The notes under the pieces were generated by a model. It was not told the DNA's origin. It saw only the letters and a list, made by a program, of their open reading frames with translations, and did not search any database. Positions 1 through 13,300 of a DNA stretch of 64,000 bases are shown here, in pieces. The stretch's first letter is position 1. The number at the start of each line of letters is the position of its first letter. Position numbers and translations under genes: made by a program. Origin of the DNA: Arion vulgaris (lineage: Eukaryota; Mollusca; Gastropoda; Stylommatophora; Arionidae); assembly GCA_020796225.1 (NCBI GenBank), contig CM036758.1, positions 70,654,366 through 70,718,365 on the forward strand, in the 5' to 3' direction.

Positions 1-320
1 TTGTTCTGGCTTCCTCATAACTGATCTCGAGATCAGTCTGAGGTAGTCGCCGCCTTCTTTAGCTAGCTTGTCGGCGTGTTCATTTCCGCTTATGTTGCAG
101 TGTGATGGGATCCACTGAATGACGGTGCGTTTGAGTGCGTACACTAGTACATCGAGGTCGCTTCAGCTCATTTAGCTCTGTTTTGCCTACGCTTTTGATG
201 AGTGCGTGATGGCCGATAGAGCATCGGTGAATATCACGACTTTGTTGTGAGAGGTGCCTCTTCTCTCTAGGATCATTTTGGCCGCTGTTCTTATTGCCTC
301 TGCCAAATTACACATCTGAA
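1..320 (-). pseudogene. LINE RNase H fragment
   Basis: The reverse strand encodes IFTDALSAITHSSKA and, after a stop, WIPSHCNISGNEHADKLAKE, the RNase H 'TDxxS' and 'PSH..I.GNE.AD.LAKEG' motifs of non-LTR retrotransposon ORF2 proteins. It is interrupted and runs off the left edge. Confidence 0.8.
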
Positions 321-1273
321 CAATTACATATGAATCAAATTGATTTTTAAAATCTTGGTGGAAAACCAAGAAATATTTATATAAAAATGGACAAAAATTA
401 TTTAAGACCAAAGATGAGAGAACAAATCATTACCAATAAAGAGTTACATAGGAATAAAAATGAATAAAACAGAATATAGAGAGCATTGTGGAGAACTGGA
501 GACCTCATAGTACTGGACCTTAGTATTTAATGGTGAGGCAACCAGTTCTATTCTTCTTTTGTTCTCTAATTCTGTTTTGCCTTACAGCATCAGAATAAGA
601 AGAGATTTCTTGAACTGCCTTTTGTGTACGCTTCATAAATGGTGGTTTTCACCACCTGTTATTTTGGAGGCTCTTTTTCTTGTTAAGTTATCATACTAAC
701 TTTGCCAGTCCTATAACAATTGTGTTGGTCAGAGTATGATTGTGTAACCCTTACTCTAATCACTTGATTACACTAGCAAATTAAATATAAAGACTGAAAA
801 CATCGAAAAATAAGGATAAGCATTTAAGATAGCTATTCATCTTCTGCTTTCTTTTGTCCTCTGCTTTTTGCCGTTATGCATCACAGATTTTACTGATGAT
901 CGGTTTTCGAGATAGTGCACTCATGCTCGGTCGCTTGATACGCTGTGATATTGTGGAGTTTTTAGATGTCTGTAACTCTACCAATCCATCTTTTTCTTGG
1001 TCTATCCCTTCCTCTTGATGATTTCATTTTTAGGTTGTACCCTCTTGCAACTGTTTTATTCAGGTATAGCTATTGACTAAATAATCAAATATAATTTTGA
1101 ACAGTAAAATATTTTAGTAGTCAATTCAGTAAGTCAAATTGCAATCTCCATTTGAATATAATACATTCAGAACAATAACTATATAGAATATACAATTCTC
1201 TTTTAAAATATATAGTTATCAAGAATCATTTTTTTGGTCTTCTCTGTATAACTCTCTCACTTCCTTCATTAAG
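321..1273. other. Intronic stretch with two decayed LINE tails
   Basis: No exon recognised. About 560-700 on the reverse strand matches the 3' end of the 10524-12289 LINE family. About 835-1055 on the reverse strand reads as a LINE ORF2 tail (GRDRPRKRWI, ATEHECTISKTDHQ). The rest is A/T-rich single-copy-looking intron. Confidence 0.5.
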
Positions 1274-1330
1274 GTTATTGAGAGTGGACTTCTAACCAAA
1301 CTGACAGATCAAGAGAAGAAAGTACAGGAG
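1274..1330 (+). CDS. RhoGEF coding exon, pre-DH segment
   Basis: It encodes 19 residues ([19 protein letters not shown]) just before the DH domain. The acceptor is the AG at 1272-1273 after a C/T-rich tract and the donor is GTAAGAG at 1331. It ends in phase 0 and joins AMFEII in the next exon, as in ephexins, where a 'GLL...L...E...QE' stretch precedes the DH. It is the first exon recognised; earlier ones are outside the window. Confidence 0.85.
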
Positions 1331-4300
1331 GTAAGAGTTGTTGACAATATTTGGCCATTCACTAGTATCATTTCTTCACATTTTACAGTATTAGTTGGCC
1401 ACTAGTTTTATTTGTCTGTCCATCCTAGGATGGGATTATCAACAGTTTCTTGGGTTTATCAGTTTCATTTATCACATGAGCTTAAATTTAACAACTGTTT
1501 TCTTTTTTTGATGTCCAAGCATTTTTAATCGAGGAACACCTCCCATTAGGTACCATATTTTAGTCTGTTCTAAGCTATGACATGTAACTGTTAGTGCATC
1601 ATTTGTGCTTCTGTCATCACATATCATACAACATCTGTGCATTCATATGAAGGTAGATAGATGACATCATTGGATAATACTGTTTGATAATTATTTATAT
1701 GCCGTCTGCCCATCGTGTTCGTAGCGTGTTGGACTACGGGTGACTATCCCTCTGTGTGTGCGGGTTCAATTCTGTGGGATGGCAGAAAAACCACAGATTC
1801 CCAGAATTACGGTGTTCGTGGCACTGAACCGAAGGGTTACGATGTACATGGCACCAAGCCGAAGAGCTGAAAAGCTCAAGTGCTTCTGGATCGGGAAAAT
1901 TTTTTTTTAAATAATTATTTATTGAACAATTATCAGATTCTAATATGATGGAAAAGTAACCAAAAAATGGCCAAGAATACTATGTCAGATTGCAAGAGTT
2001 TGGATTGAAGATTGGAGTAGCAAGAAAAGAACAGCACAACAAGTATATGAGTAGTCTCATCAATCAACATCAAACTGATACGGCTAGTTGCTGGATGCTC
2101 TTGGAGATATTGTGAATGTTATCAGGACACCTATTGACATGTCCAGAGTGCAATGAAGACATTCCGAACTGAAACTATGTTAAATGATGGACAAAGTATT
2201 TTAGCTCACTATCAGACACACCACTGCTAGTATTTCTGGAAACTACCATTACATAAATGTATACTATAGGATTGATACTTGAAAGTCTGAATAAGGTTTC
2301 ACCCAAAAATATTCTCAATATCAGGGCAAACTAAAACTTTTGACTCTTGTCTCTTCATCTTCTGCGATCAACTTCTGCTATGCGATTACTCCTGTATGTG
2401 TCATAAACAGGGCAGTGCGCTTGTTATTTTCAGGCCCCCTCCCCCATAGTTTGATCTGAAGGGTTGTTTCTGTTGGCCAGATTTCCATTCTCATGCTGCT
2501 CAGGCTAGGGCAGTCTTGCAAGATGCGCTTTGGGGCCTGTTTGTTGGCCCATGTCAAAATCCACAAAATTTTTTTATATTGATATTTAACTATTAACAAG
2601 AACATTACTGTTTCTATACATTTTGAATTACTATTTGGCTATTTACATATAGCAATATCATTTCTTTACATTTCGGATTAATATTTGTCAGTTGACAAGA
2701 ACAGAAACAGCTCTGTACATGTTTATTTAAGAATTTATACATTTTCCTTTCTGTATTGTAATATTTCAGGCAATGTTTGAAATCATAACATCAGAAGCTT
2801 CATACTTAAAGTCCCTGAAGGTCCTCATCTCTGTGTTTCTCATGTCACCTGAGTTTTCAGCCGACATGACTGATCGTTGTGTCATCAGTCGCAGAGATAG
2901 GCAGGTACTCTTCTCAAATATCGGACACATCAAGGACATCAGTGAAGAGTAAGTGTTTCTTTGTGTAAAGTCATTCTACTGATGCATGTATTGCCACTCC
3001 ACTCAAATAAAAAGGGTCTAAAGGCGAAGGATTAACTTCATTGCTGCGGTTTTCTTCATATGCCTCTGTCCCTGTCGGCAGAAATGACACGCCATCTACC
3101 GAAAGTGTTGAACAAAGCAAAAACTCCATAGCTCCGTCAACAATCCTAAGGAAAAACAATGCACATGGGACTCTGTCCGGATTCGAACAGGCAACCTTCA
3201 GAATGACAGACAAACGTTTTAATCACTTTGCAATAGAGATCCCACTCAAATATGTATTATCACTCCACTTCAGCAGACATTGTCCACCACACATGTATGT
3301 TTTGTCCCCTCCACAAGCAGGTTTTACCTTTCACTCAAGCTGATTTTGTCTTCTTACCAAACATTTTCATCCTTCCATCAAGCAGGTATTGTGCTAATCT
3401 TAAGCATGTATATCCTACAATCAAATAAGAGTTATCCTCCAATTTTTCATGTTTTGTGTTTTAGTCAATAGTGTTTTGTACCCTCTCAAGCAGTGTCTTT
3501 CTACTTCTTCATCAGCGATCTCTGGTCATGCACTTAATTTACTGTGGACAACAAACTGGGCGGTCAGCTTCAGGTCTGTCAGGTTTACCCAAAGCTTAGT
3601 TTTCAGGTCAACTGGGTGTAGCCACATGTTGCTTCTCAGCTCACCCAGGAGAGGACAGTCTTGCAGGATATGCTCCGGTGTCTGTTCCACCTGCTGACAC
3701 TGGCAGAGAGCTGTTTGACTTATTCCTAGTCTATATGTGTTTGTTGAGTCTGCAGTGTTCGGTGCGTAGTCGAAATATAATGACCTGGTCTGTTCTGCTT
3801 AGGTCTTTGAGGAGTCTTTTCCATAATCATATTCAGTGTTTCTTCCAGTCTACTGCAGATTTTCTCTGTATGAGGATTTTGACCTCTTGAAAAGACAGGG
3901 GTTGGTAAATTTGCTCTTTGCACTGCCCTCCTTAGCACTGCCCTCCTTAGCTAAGACATCGACACTTTCTTTGCTTGCAATGTCACAGTGAGATGGAACC
4001 CACTGCAAGTGAATTTCTGCCTTTTCTGAAAGCTGAGCAAGTTCAATGTCTTTCACTAACGCAGAATTAGTCTTCCACCTATTCACATTTTAGCCTCCAG
4101 TTTAGCTTTTTTGTTTGCTTTAAGAAACAAAAGAATTATTAATCAGATGATGTCATATACCATTAATTTCTCTGCTGAGGCTGTTGTCAATAGCAATTAT
4201 TTGTTTGTTATTTTATGCAGTTATTTTTAAAAAAATGTTCTATTGGATAAGGATTACATACCTACTGCAAACGCATTAGCCTTGTGTAACCAAATGATGG

Positions 4301-7300
4301 TTTCCCAAAACAATTGTGGTCAGATCTCAGTAATATACATTGTATGGAAATTGTTCATGATTTGTTTAAATTATTATTAATGATTATGTGTAAATGATTC
4401 AAGTATAGTGGTGAATCAACAACACTAACCAGACTGCAAGAATTCCAAGTCAAATGTGGTGTAGCTTGATAAGAGCACTATACTGGTAGCTAAATAAGAA
4501 AAGTAAACCAACAAAGAACTGGTGTCGTTAGCCGCCACATGCTGAGAGACATACTGAGGAGAAGATCGGAGCACTTATGGACCAAACGGTTCGATTTGCA
4601 GTGAAGATGATCCGACGACTAAACTAAACTTTATTTATACTAATTGTTTTAATTTGGGATCATCATCATCAGGAGGCTAGACAGTCCCAAGAATGTGTTA
4701 ATAGTTGACTGATCATGTCTCTGAAAAGGGTCAGACCTCTCTTCAGACTGTCACAAGCCTGAACCCCAATGTATTGATAGGATTGTGTTTCTTGGATGAT
4801 TCTGCTTATGTTTTTCTAGTGTGTAATAGAAGTTGTAACAATTGGTTCTCTATTGTATCTTAGATTCCTGAAAGATCTAGAAGAAAGATGGCAAGAGTCA
4901 TGCCTGTTGAAGGATATTTGTGATATCATACACAAACATGCTGCCAAGAATTTTGAACCGTATGTCCGTTACTGTGGCAACCAGGCTTTTCAAGACAGAG
5001 CTCTCAATGAGTTACGGTAATACCAGAAGTTTTTTTTTCATTCTCGATTTGATTTGTTAGATAGTTATATAGGCCTATTAGACAACAGTGACAACAGGGT
5101 ATTAAGGAACATTTAAATAATGATTGGAAAAAGAGGGGACCTGGAGATTAAAGGATTTTAAAGCTCAAGGATTAGATGACGGTGACAACCGGATATTAAG
5201 GAACATTTAACCCTTTTGCTGCTACATACTTTCCTAAGGCTGAACTAAAAATAGCTACTCTTTGTTTCCTAGGTCACAAATGTGAATGTACGCCTGTAGC
5301 AGTGACAGTAGCAATGTTTAACGTGTTAACACGTCTTTAGCCCACAGAGGAGAGATAATAACAGACGTGTTAATGTGTCTTTAGAAGTCAATGGGAAAAA
5401 CATATATATACTTCCTTAGCAGCTAAAGGGTCAAATAATGATTGGAAAAGGAGGAACCTGGAGATTAAGGTTTTAAAGCTGAAGGATTAGACAACGGTGA
5501 CAACAGGATATTAAGAAACATTTAAATGATGATTGGAAAAGGAGGAGACCTGGGGATTATAGAGTTTTTAAGCCGAGGATTAGACAACAGTAACAACAGG
5601 ATATTAAGAACATTTAAATGATGATTGGAAAAGGAGGAGACCTGGGGATTAAGGTTTTAAGCCGAAGGATTAGACAATGATACAACAGGATATTAAGAAA
5701 CATTTAAATGATGATTGGAAAAGGAGGAGACTTGGGAGTCTTCAGACAGACTGTAATGAGATAGATGTTCTGCAAAGAAGATGCAGCATGAAGAAAGAGA
5801 TAACTATCTAACCTGTTAACTGGTAAAAATTTGGATGTGCCTGTCCTATATGCAGTAGAGGTCTAACAGGGGTGCAGTGTACTCACATTATCTGCAATAG
5901 AACCACACAGATCGCAAAGAGTAATTAACTTGATTGGTAAGAACGAACACAAACAAACAGCATAACCTGTTACCTATTTTTTTTTCTCTGCAAGTACTGC
6001 AAGAAAACTAAATAAGGAAATAAGTAGTTGCTGAGAGAGGTCTCTGCACAAGTGGAGCGAATAACAGATGAGAAATAGACCACTAGTAAATAGTGACTTG
6101 TACTTGAGAAGAGGAGAGTTGCAGTGCATTGTGACAGACAAATTTAATAGAAGAAGAGACTTGATGGTGAAGAGAGATGGTACTGGATAGTATAAGCCAA
6201 CGTTTAGTATAACTTCTCTTTTGAAGGTTAAAGGGTGAGATTATTTCATTTTAATTTTCCATTGTTGTGTTTGTTGTACAGGCAAAATCCTGAGTTCAGC
6301 GATGCAGTTAAAAGACTGGAACAGCACCCTGACTGTCAGTTTCTACCACTATCCTCCTTCCTCTTGCTGCCAATGCAACGTATCACACGTCTGCCCTTGC
6401 TTGTAGATGCTATTTCTCGTAGACTGGAACCAGATCACCATAATCAGACAAGTGTCAAGAGAGCCATGGATAGTCTTACAAAGGTGAGAGAAAAGATCTT
6501 TCTTTATTTGTCTGCTACAGTCCTAACAATTAAAGCCGGCATGATCAGTTTTTATTATTCTCTAACCTTTATGGTCTCAGAAAAATGTAACAAATTGGTT
6601 CTTATGGATTTCAATCCTGTTTATCCAGTCTTCCACAACAGAACATCAGGAAAGAAGGTAAGAGGAAGACCATGAAAAAGATGGTTAGATGGCATAGCAG
6701 AATCCTATCAAAAAGCAAAAATAACTATCACCCTAGCCACTAGAGCAGCGCATGACAAAAACAGAAAATCAGACACTGGGCAACAATCCTATAACAGTGT
6801 GACGACCGGCAAATAAGAAGAATGTTCGTCCATGCATCTTTGAGTACAATGTCTGAATGAGATCAACAGCAGAGCCCCTACCTCAGTGGCCTCTTACGAC
6901 ATGTATTGTAGATTGCAGTGTTACTATACTTTGCTCCCCTTACGGCCCGGCAACACATGGGCAATAATTTCAATCAACATGACTGAGGAAAGTTCTCAGA
7001 ATATATAATAGTCAAATAAAATCAGCGGCCAAGAACTGCTCAACAGCATAACCAAGAGATAATGTACACATTTATAAAAGGCAAATGCTATATCTGGATA
7101 GGTCACATACTCAGAAGACATCCAAGAATCATCAAAAACTGCCATGCAGCGGACTTCGATTTATATATTTCTCACCTTTAATCATAACTATTCTGGGGTT
7201 GGGTTTTTCTTCAACTATAATCGTACCTATTCCTGTATAATTCTACACCTATAATCAGACCCATTCCTACATATTCTTACGTTTGTAAGCATATGCATCT

Positions 7301-10300
7301 CTGCATATTTTTACCCGTATATACATTAAATGCGACATACTGTTCTGCAAAAGTTGAAAGTATAGTCTCCCTCTGACTCATGTAAGACCTCACAATTTGT
7401 TCAGAGAAACACCAGAAAAACTGTAACTTGAATACTCTAATATTGCATTGACAGGTAGCAAAACGCTGTGATGATGCAGCCAAGAAGATGCAGCAAACTG
7501 AGCAGATGTGTATGCTGGCTGCAAATTTGGAGTTCAAGATCAAGGTATCTATTAGCCAGTGTTTGAATTTAAGAACTTCTGTTTCAATTTTACTGTGTAA
7601 TTTTATTTACATTCATGTTATATGAAATGTGAGACTTAAGAGCGCAGTGGATGAGATGGCAGAAGTCTGGGTCAACTCACTAGAGCAGATTAAAACCTTA
7701 CTCCACGCTGTCAATTCAAAATCAACATAGCTTATATAAATTCCACTCTGCTATTCTGAACACTGATCTAAAATATGAACCCCAGATTAGAAAGTGCAAA
7801 ATAGGAGCACTGTACCGTTATCTAACTTGTGATAAAAGGAAACTAATGAGCTTTATTCAAGGGGCTAGTAACCTAATCATGTTAAACAGTTGTCTACACT
7901 ATAGTAACAACTGTATGAGAAAGTAAGTCATTGGTGTATTTCCATAAGATGCCCGCTGCAGTGATGGCTTCATGAAATGGGGGGGAGGGAATAAAATCAA
8001 AGATGATAATGAATCAACAGTTTGGTTAAACCCACTTTAACTTTCTTGACTGTAGCTTTTGTTTAGTGTTAGAAGGAACAGCACCCTGACTGTCAGTTTC
8101 TGCTACTAAGAGCACAAGTGTGTTTTAAAATGTTATTTCTCTTACAGTATTGTACTTACTTTTTAATTGCAGTTACTCATGTGTTTATTCTCTTAAAAAT
8201 ACAAAGAATTTCACATTTGGTAGAAATATCATGCATTATACAGTAGTGAGTGCTGGAAAATGGCCCACAGCTTCATACACCAGCTTGAGACATTCCAAAA
8301 TAAATGTTTAAGACGAATCCTGCTAATTTTCTGGCCAAATACAATAGCAAATTAAAAGCTTTTAAAACACAAACAAATTGTATGTCATTAAAAGTTGAAG
8401 AGGAAGTTGGATTTGACATATATGTCGTAGGTCAGTAGGAAAATTAGTTAGGACTGCTCTCCAATGTGCAGCGGCTGGGAAAAGAAGGCATGTGCGTGCA
8501 AGGGAAACATGAAGAAAAACTGTGGAGAGTTGAAAGATTGTAGCCTTACTTGGGAAACAGTTAGTAGAAAAACAGCAGAATGTCAACAATGGAAATCTCT
8601 TGTGGAAGTCTTCTTCTTTCGTTCAGTTCTTCGACCAATTTTAATCACTTTTTGTGATATGTTTGATCTTTGCCAAGAACGTGTATACGTTGCACATTGG
8701 TTTGGTTGGCCCCTAAATGCATAGACTTCTACACGTTTAGGACACGTGCATCCGATTTCAGCCAAACCTCCTTAATCGCCTCTTACGACATGCATGACAG
8801 GTAACAGTGGTTCTATTCTTTACACCCCAAATTTGGGCCCGTAACCACTCGGGCGTGTGGAAGTCTAATGTGTCAAGCAGAACACGAAGAGGATATTCGA
8901 TATAGAATATAAATGTGTGACTGTAAACATATATACATATTGTGCATCTTCAAAGATAGATTCAATAGTAATAATTCTATTAATTTCTTTAGGAAATTCC
9001 ATTGATATCAGCCTCCAGATTTTTGGTGAAACAGGGGGAGTTAACTCTAATAAAAGGGGAAGGAACAAGTCGTAAAACCTTCAGTAAATTGCTTGGTTCC
9101 AGTAAAGAACATGTGTACCTGTTTCTCTTCAATGATATCTTGCTGGTCACAAAGAAGAAAGGGTAAATACATAATCATGACTTATCTATTTACTGTATTA
9201 TTGTTTTGATGATCAGTGAGTGATGTTAGTTGTGTGTAGATCCCAGATTGAGTTAGGTCAGACTTAATGTATTTGGAAAGATCTTTGTGGGAGAAATACA
9301 ACTTGAAAGCAAAAAAACTAGTTTCTGATGGGTCAACTATGGAAATATTTAGGTATAAAAGATAGTTCTACTATTGCAGAACAGGAAATAATTCATTAAA
9401 CCAATGAATGTATCAACAAATATGCCTACATCAGGGCTGTTGTTTTTCAAACCACAAAGCTTGAGTTTTTCACTAATTTTCAGGGAAGTGCTCTACAGAG
9501 CTTTCTTTCATACCAGGAAACTTTCTGTGTGTTGTATAATACTGGGAGGTGGAGTCTCCTACCCAAAAGATTTCTCTTATTACATCTAGATTAGCAGTCA
9601 TTTTGCATTATCACAGTGGCCAAGCTACCTGACACAGACGTACCTTCTCTGGGCAGTGTATAGCAGACACGCAAGAAGATGAAACCATTTCCGCACAAGC
9701 TGTCTACGCAGAATACTAAAAATAAACTGGCAGGACAAAATTCCAGACAGCGAAGTCCTCACAAGAGCAAAGATCCCAAGCGCAACACCCTGTTGCAGAA
9801 GGCCCAAATAAGATGGGTCGGTCACGTTGCTCGAATGCCTGATAAACGCATCCCAAAACAGTTGATGTACGGCGAACTTGAAGGGGGCAGATTTTCAGCT
9901 GGTGGACAGAAAAAACACATTAAAGACACTCTTAAAGTGTCTCTGAAATGCTTCGATATAGACACCATGTGCTGGGAATCCTTGCGCAAGATCGCCAAAT
10001 GTGGCCCTGTAACAACAAAAGAGGAACCTGAATAGCTGAGAATCATTGTATTGTTGAGTCACAGAGAAAACAAGCAGCGTGAAAAGACAGAGCACACAAC
10101 ACGCACATGTCTAACCTTGATCATGTATGCCCCACCTGTGGTAGGGGATTCTGTTCTAGGATTGGAGTCTACAGTCACCTCCGCACACACCAGAGAGGTG
10201 CAACAGCACACGCCTGAGATTGTTGTCATCACGCTGCATGGACGGCTATTAGACCTTCTCTGGGAGACTATTCCTGGCAAGGGATCACAACCAGTTGTTT

Positions 10301-13300
10301 AGGACATAGTTGATTGTGCCTGGTTCCATTCTACAGGGTGTTCAAGATAAAAGTAGCCCCATCAAGGGAGCCAATCTGGCATACGTTTATGAAAATGAGT
10401 AGGTTCAATTATGACATATTATAGGTCAAGTGAGCGAGTCTTTTTTTGATGTTGTGTAATTATGGTGTGGGAAGGAGCGCAGAACAAATGTGACAAAAGG
10501 ACGAGCTTGGGAATGTAGGTTGCTTTCTTTCTTTCTTTCTTTCTCGAATCCTGTATGCCTCACAGCGTCAGGTCAGGAAGAGATTTCTAAACGGCCCTAG
10601 TATGCGTCGTAGATAGTCTCTTTCGTCGCCTCTGTTATCTCTGAGGTCCATCTTTGCGTGGCCGGCCTTTGCTTTGTACCCATTGTATCAGAGCAGCATT
10701 GCTCTTTGGGGTGCACTGTCTGATGGTAATCTGCTTAGGTGACCGAACCATTTAATTTGTTGTTTCTTGATGAAGTCTAGTACTGATGTTGTACCCACTT
10801 TTTCCTGATGTCTTCATTTCTCAACCGGTCTCTTCTTGTTATACCCAGCATTCTGCGTAGACACTTCATCTCTGTTGTGACTAGTTTTCTTCTATCGTTT
10901 GTTGTCAGTGTCCAGGTTTGGCACTGGTAACATAATGTGGGAGAAAGATTGTGTTGAACATTGCTCTTTTTGTGTTCATGGTGACGTGTTTGCATCTTAA
11001 AATTGACGCCATTTGCCCTATCATTTGATTTGCTTTGTTGCATCTGTGTTGAATTTCATTAGTTATTCTTCCATTTGATGAAAAAATGCTCCCAGGTATG
11101 TGAAATCTTTTACTTGATTTAGTAGATGATTATCGATGGAGATGTTGATAGTGTTTTCCTCTCTGGCGAATGTCATTACTTCTGTTTTGTCGATGTTAAT
11201 TCTCATGTTGTATTCGTTACATGCTAACTGGAGTCTGTTGATGTGTTGTTGTAGTTGTTCTTCTGTTGTTGATATGATTGCCTGATCGCCTGCAAAAAAA
11301 ATTCATTTAAGAGTTCTCCGAGGTTGTTTCCTTCGCTGGTGTTAGCTATTTTACAAATGTTGTCAATGTACGTGATGAATAGCAGCGGGGATAGTACGCA
11401 ACCTTGTCTTACTCCTGACCCTACGTGAAACTTTTCTGATAATCCTGTATTTGTTCTAATCGTACATTGGCTGTCAGTATAAATGTTCTTGCAAAGGTTG
11501 ATTAGGTGTTCATTAACCCCATAGGTTGTTAGTATTTTCCACAACTTGTGCCTATCTACGCGGTCGAACGCTTTTTTCCTGATCTACAAATGCAACGTGT
11601 AAATGTTTGTCGAATTCGATAGTCCTTTCTACTAACTGTCTGAGGGTGAATATTGCGTCTGTACAGCTTTTGTTCTTCCTGAATCCCATTTGGGAGTCAT
11701 TAAGCTGTGGCTCGATGATGTGGCGGAGCCTTTTCTCAAGTATTTTGCAGAATATTTTCCCAGTGTGGCTCAGTAGCGCTATGCCTCTATACTTTGTACA
11801 GTCCCTCTTGCTACCTTTCTTCTTCCAGATGGGAACAATTGTAGCATTCCTCCAATCTACTGGTGTTTCTTGTGTGATCCAGACTTGGCTGAATAGTCTA
11901 TGGAGCCAGCTGATTCCTACCTCTTTAGTTGCTTTGATTAGGTCGGCCGGGATATTGTCTGGGCCTGGTGTTTTATTAGGTGGGGCCATATTTACAGCAT
12001 TTCTGATCTCTGATAGTGTTATGCTTGGTTCTACTTCTGAAGTTACATTTACTGTGTGTTCTTGAGTGTTCGGTTGATCCTCTTGTTGTAGGTTGAGAAG
12101 TTCACTAAAGTATTGTCGCCATCTGTTCTTTATCATTTTTGGGTCATTAAGAGCTTGGCCGTTTTCATCGTTAATAATTTCAGTTGGGTCATATTGTTCT
12201 TGTCTTTCCCATATAGCTTTAATTTTCTTGTAAAAATGTCTTGTTGAATTTTGTAGTCTGAATTTAATGTTTCGCCATAATCTTGCCATGCTTGGGAATG
12301 TAGGTTGCATTTGGGGCATATGTTGATTGCATTTAAGACATTGCTCTATTGCATTTGACCTTCTTCAGTGTAAAACAACACATACAAAGTGATTAGAAAA
12401 ATATGAAACATAAGTATTAGCAATGTTAGTATTCATTGATGTTATATTTGTTTTTGAAGCTTTATTGGTTAGTAGGCCTCACCTTACTGCACTCCAGATA
12501 GTCTTGTTAGTTCCCAGTCTTCCCCAACATATGCTGAAAAATAGGCTATGCTGGTGGTTCCTGTGACTTACTGGTTATACACATTCTTTTAAAACTAGTA
12601 TGTGCCACATCCTACTCATGCAATCCTTTTTTTCACAATTGCAGCAGGAGTAGGATAGCTGCTTCATCAATGGTTGAAACATCATCTAACATGCAGTTGT
12701 GAGCAACTTCAACAATCACCCTCTCTCTTTCTAGCCTGTAACTGCCTCGGTAATTAGGACAGCAACAAAAACATGCCGTTCTTCTCTGTACTTGACCATA
12801 CCCTGTATTGTTTTCTAGCTGTTATTCATTTTTTCAGTTCCTCTTCTACTGTTCTCCTCCAGGTGGTTTTGGGTCTTCCACATTATTGTTTACTCTCCGA
12901 TGTTCATCTAAATGCAGTTTTAGTGACAGTATTAGACTCCATGCGTAACACATGTTCACATTATCTCTATTGTCTCTTTTGGACTCTTTCTTTGAATGCT
13001 CCATATCGGTCACTTGTTAACCACTCTGTGTGATTTGTATGTATGTGATCTGAGCCTGAGAGTGATTGTACATTGTGCCAGTTATGTGCCTACAAGTAGG
13101 CCAGCACATTCGATTTCTGCAATGTTTTTTATTTACTAGGGTAGCTTCCTAGGTCCTACATCAGTCGCTTCTTACAACATGCCTTGTAAGTCACAGTGGT
13201 ACTATTCTTTGCTTTCCTTGCAGGCCCCGGCACCACACGGGAGATCTCTTTTGGATGATAGTATTCATATTTTCCTGCTGACACTGTGTAAGCAGTTCTT

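Larger units (their letters stand above)
10524..12289 (-). mobile_element. 5'-truncated LINE with perfect 19-bp TSD
   Basis: The reverse strand encodes reverse transcriptase: [14 protein letters not shown], then [52 protein letters not shown] and, late, [20 protein letters not shown]. The 3' end carries a (GAAA)n tail at 10524-10542. GCTTGGGAATGTAGGTTGC occurs at 10505-10523 and 12290-12308. Two frame breaks fall in an A6 run near 11572 and a T8 run near 11297. The catalytic box reads FAGD instead of Y/FADD. A non-LTR element; the clade was not determined. Confidence 0.95.
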
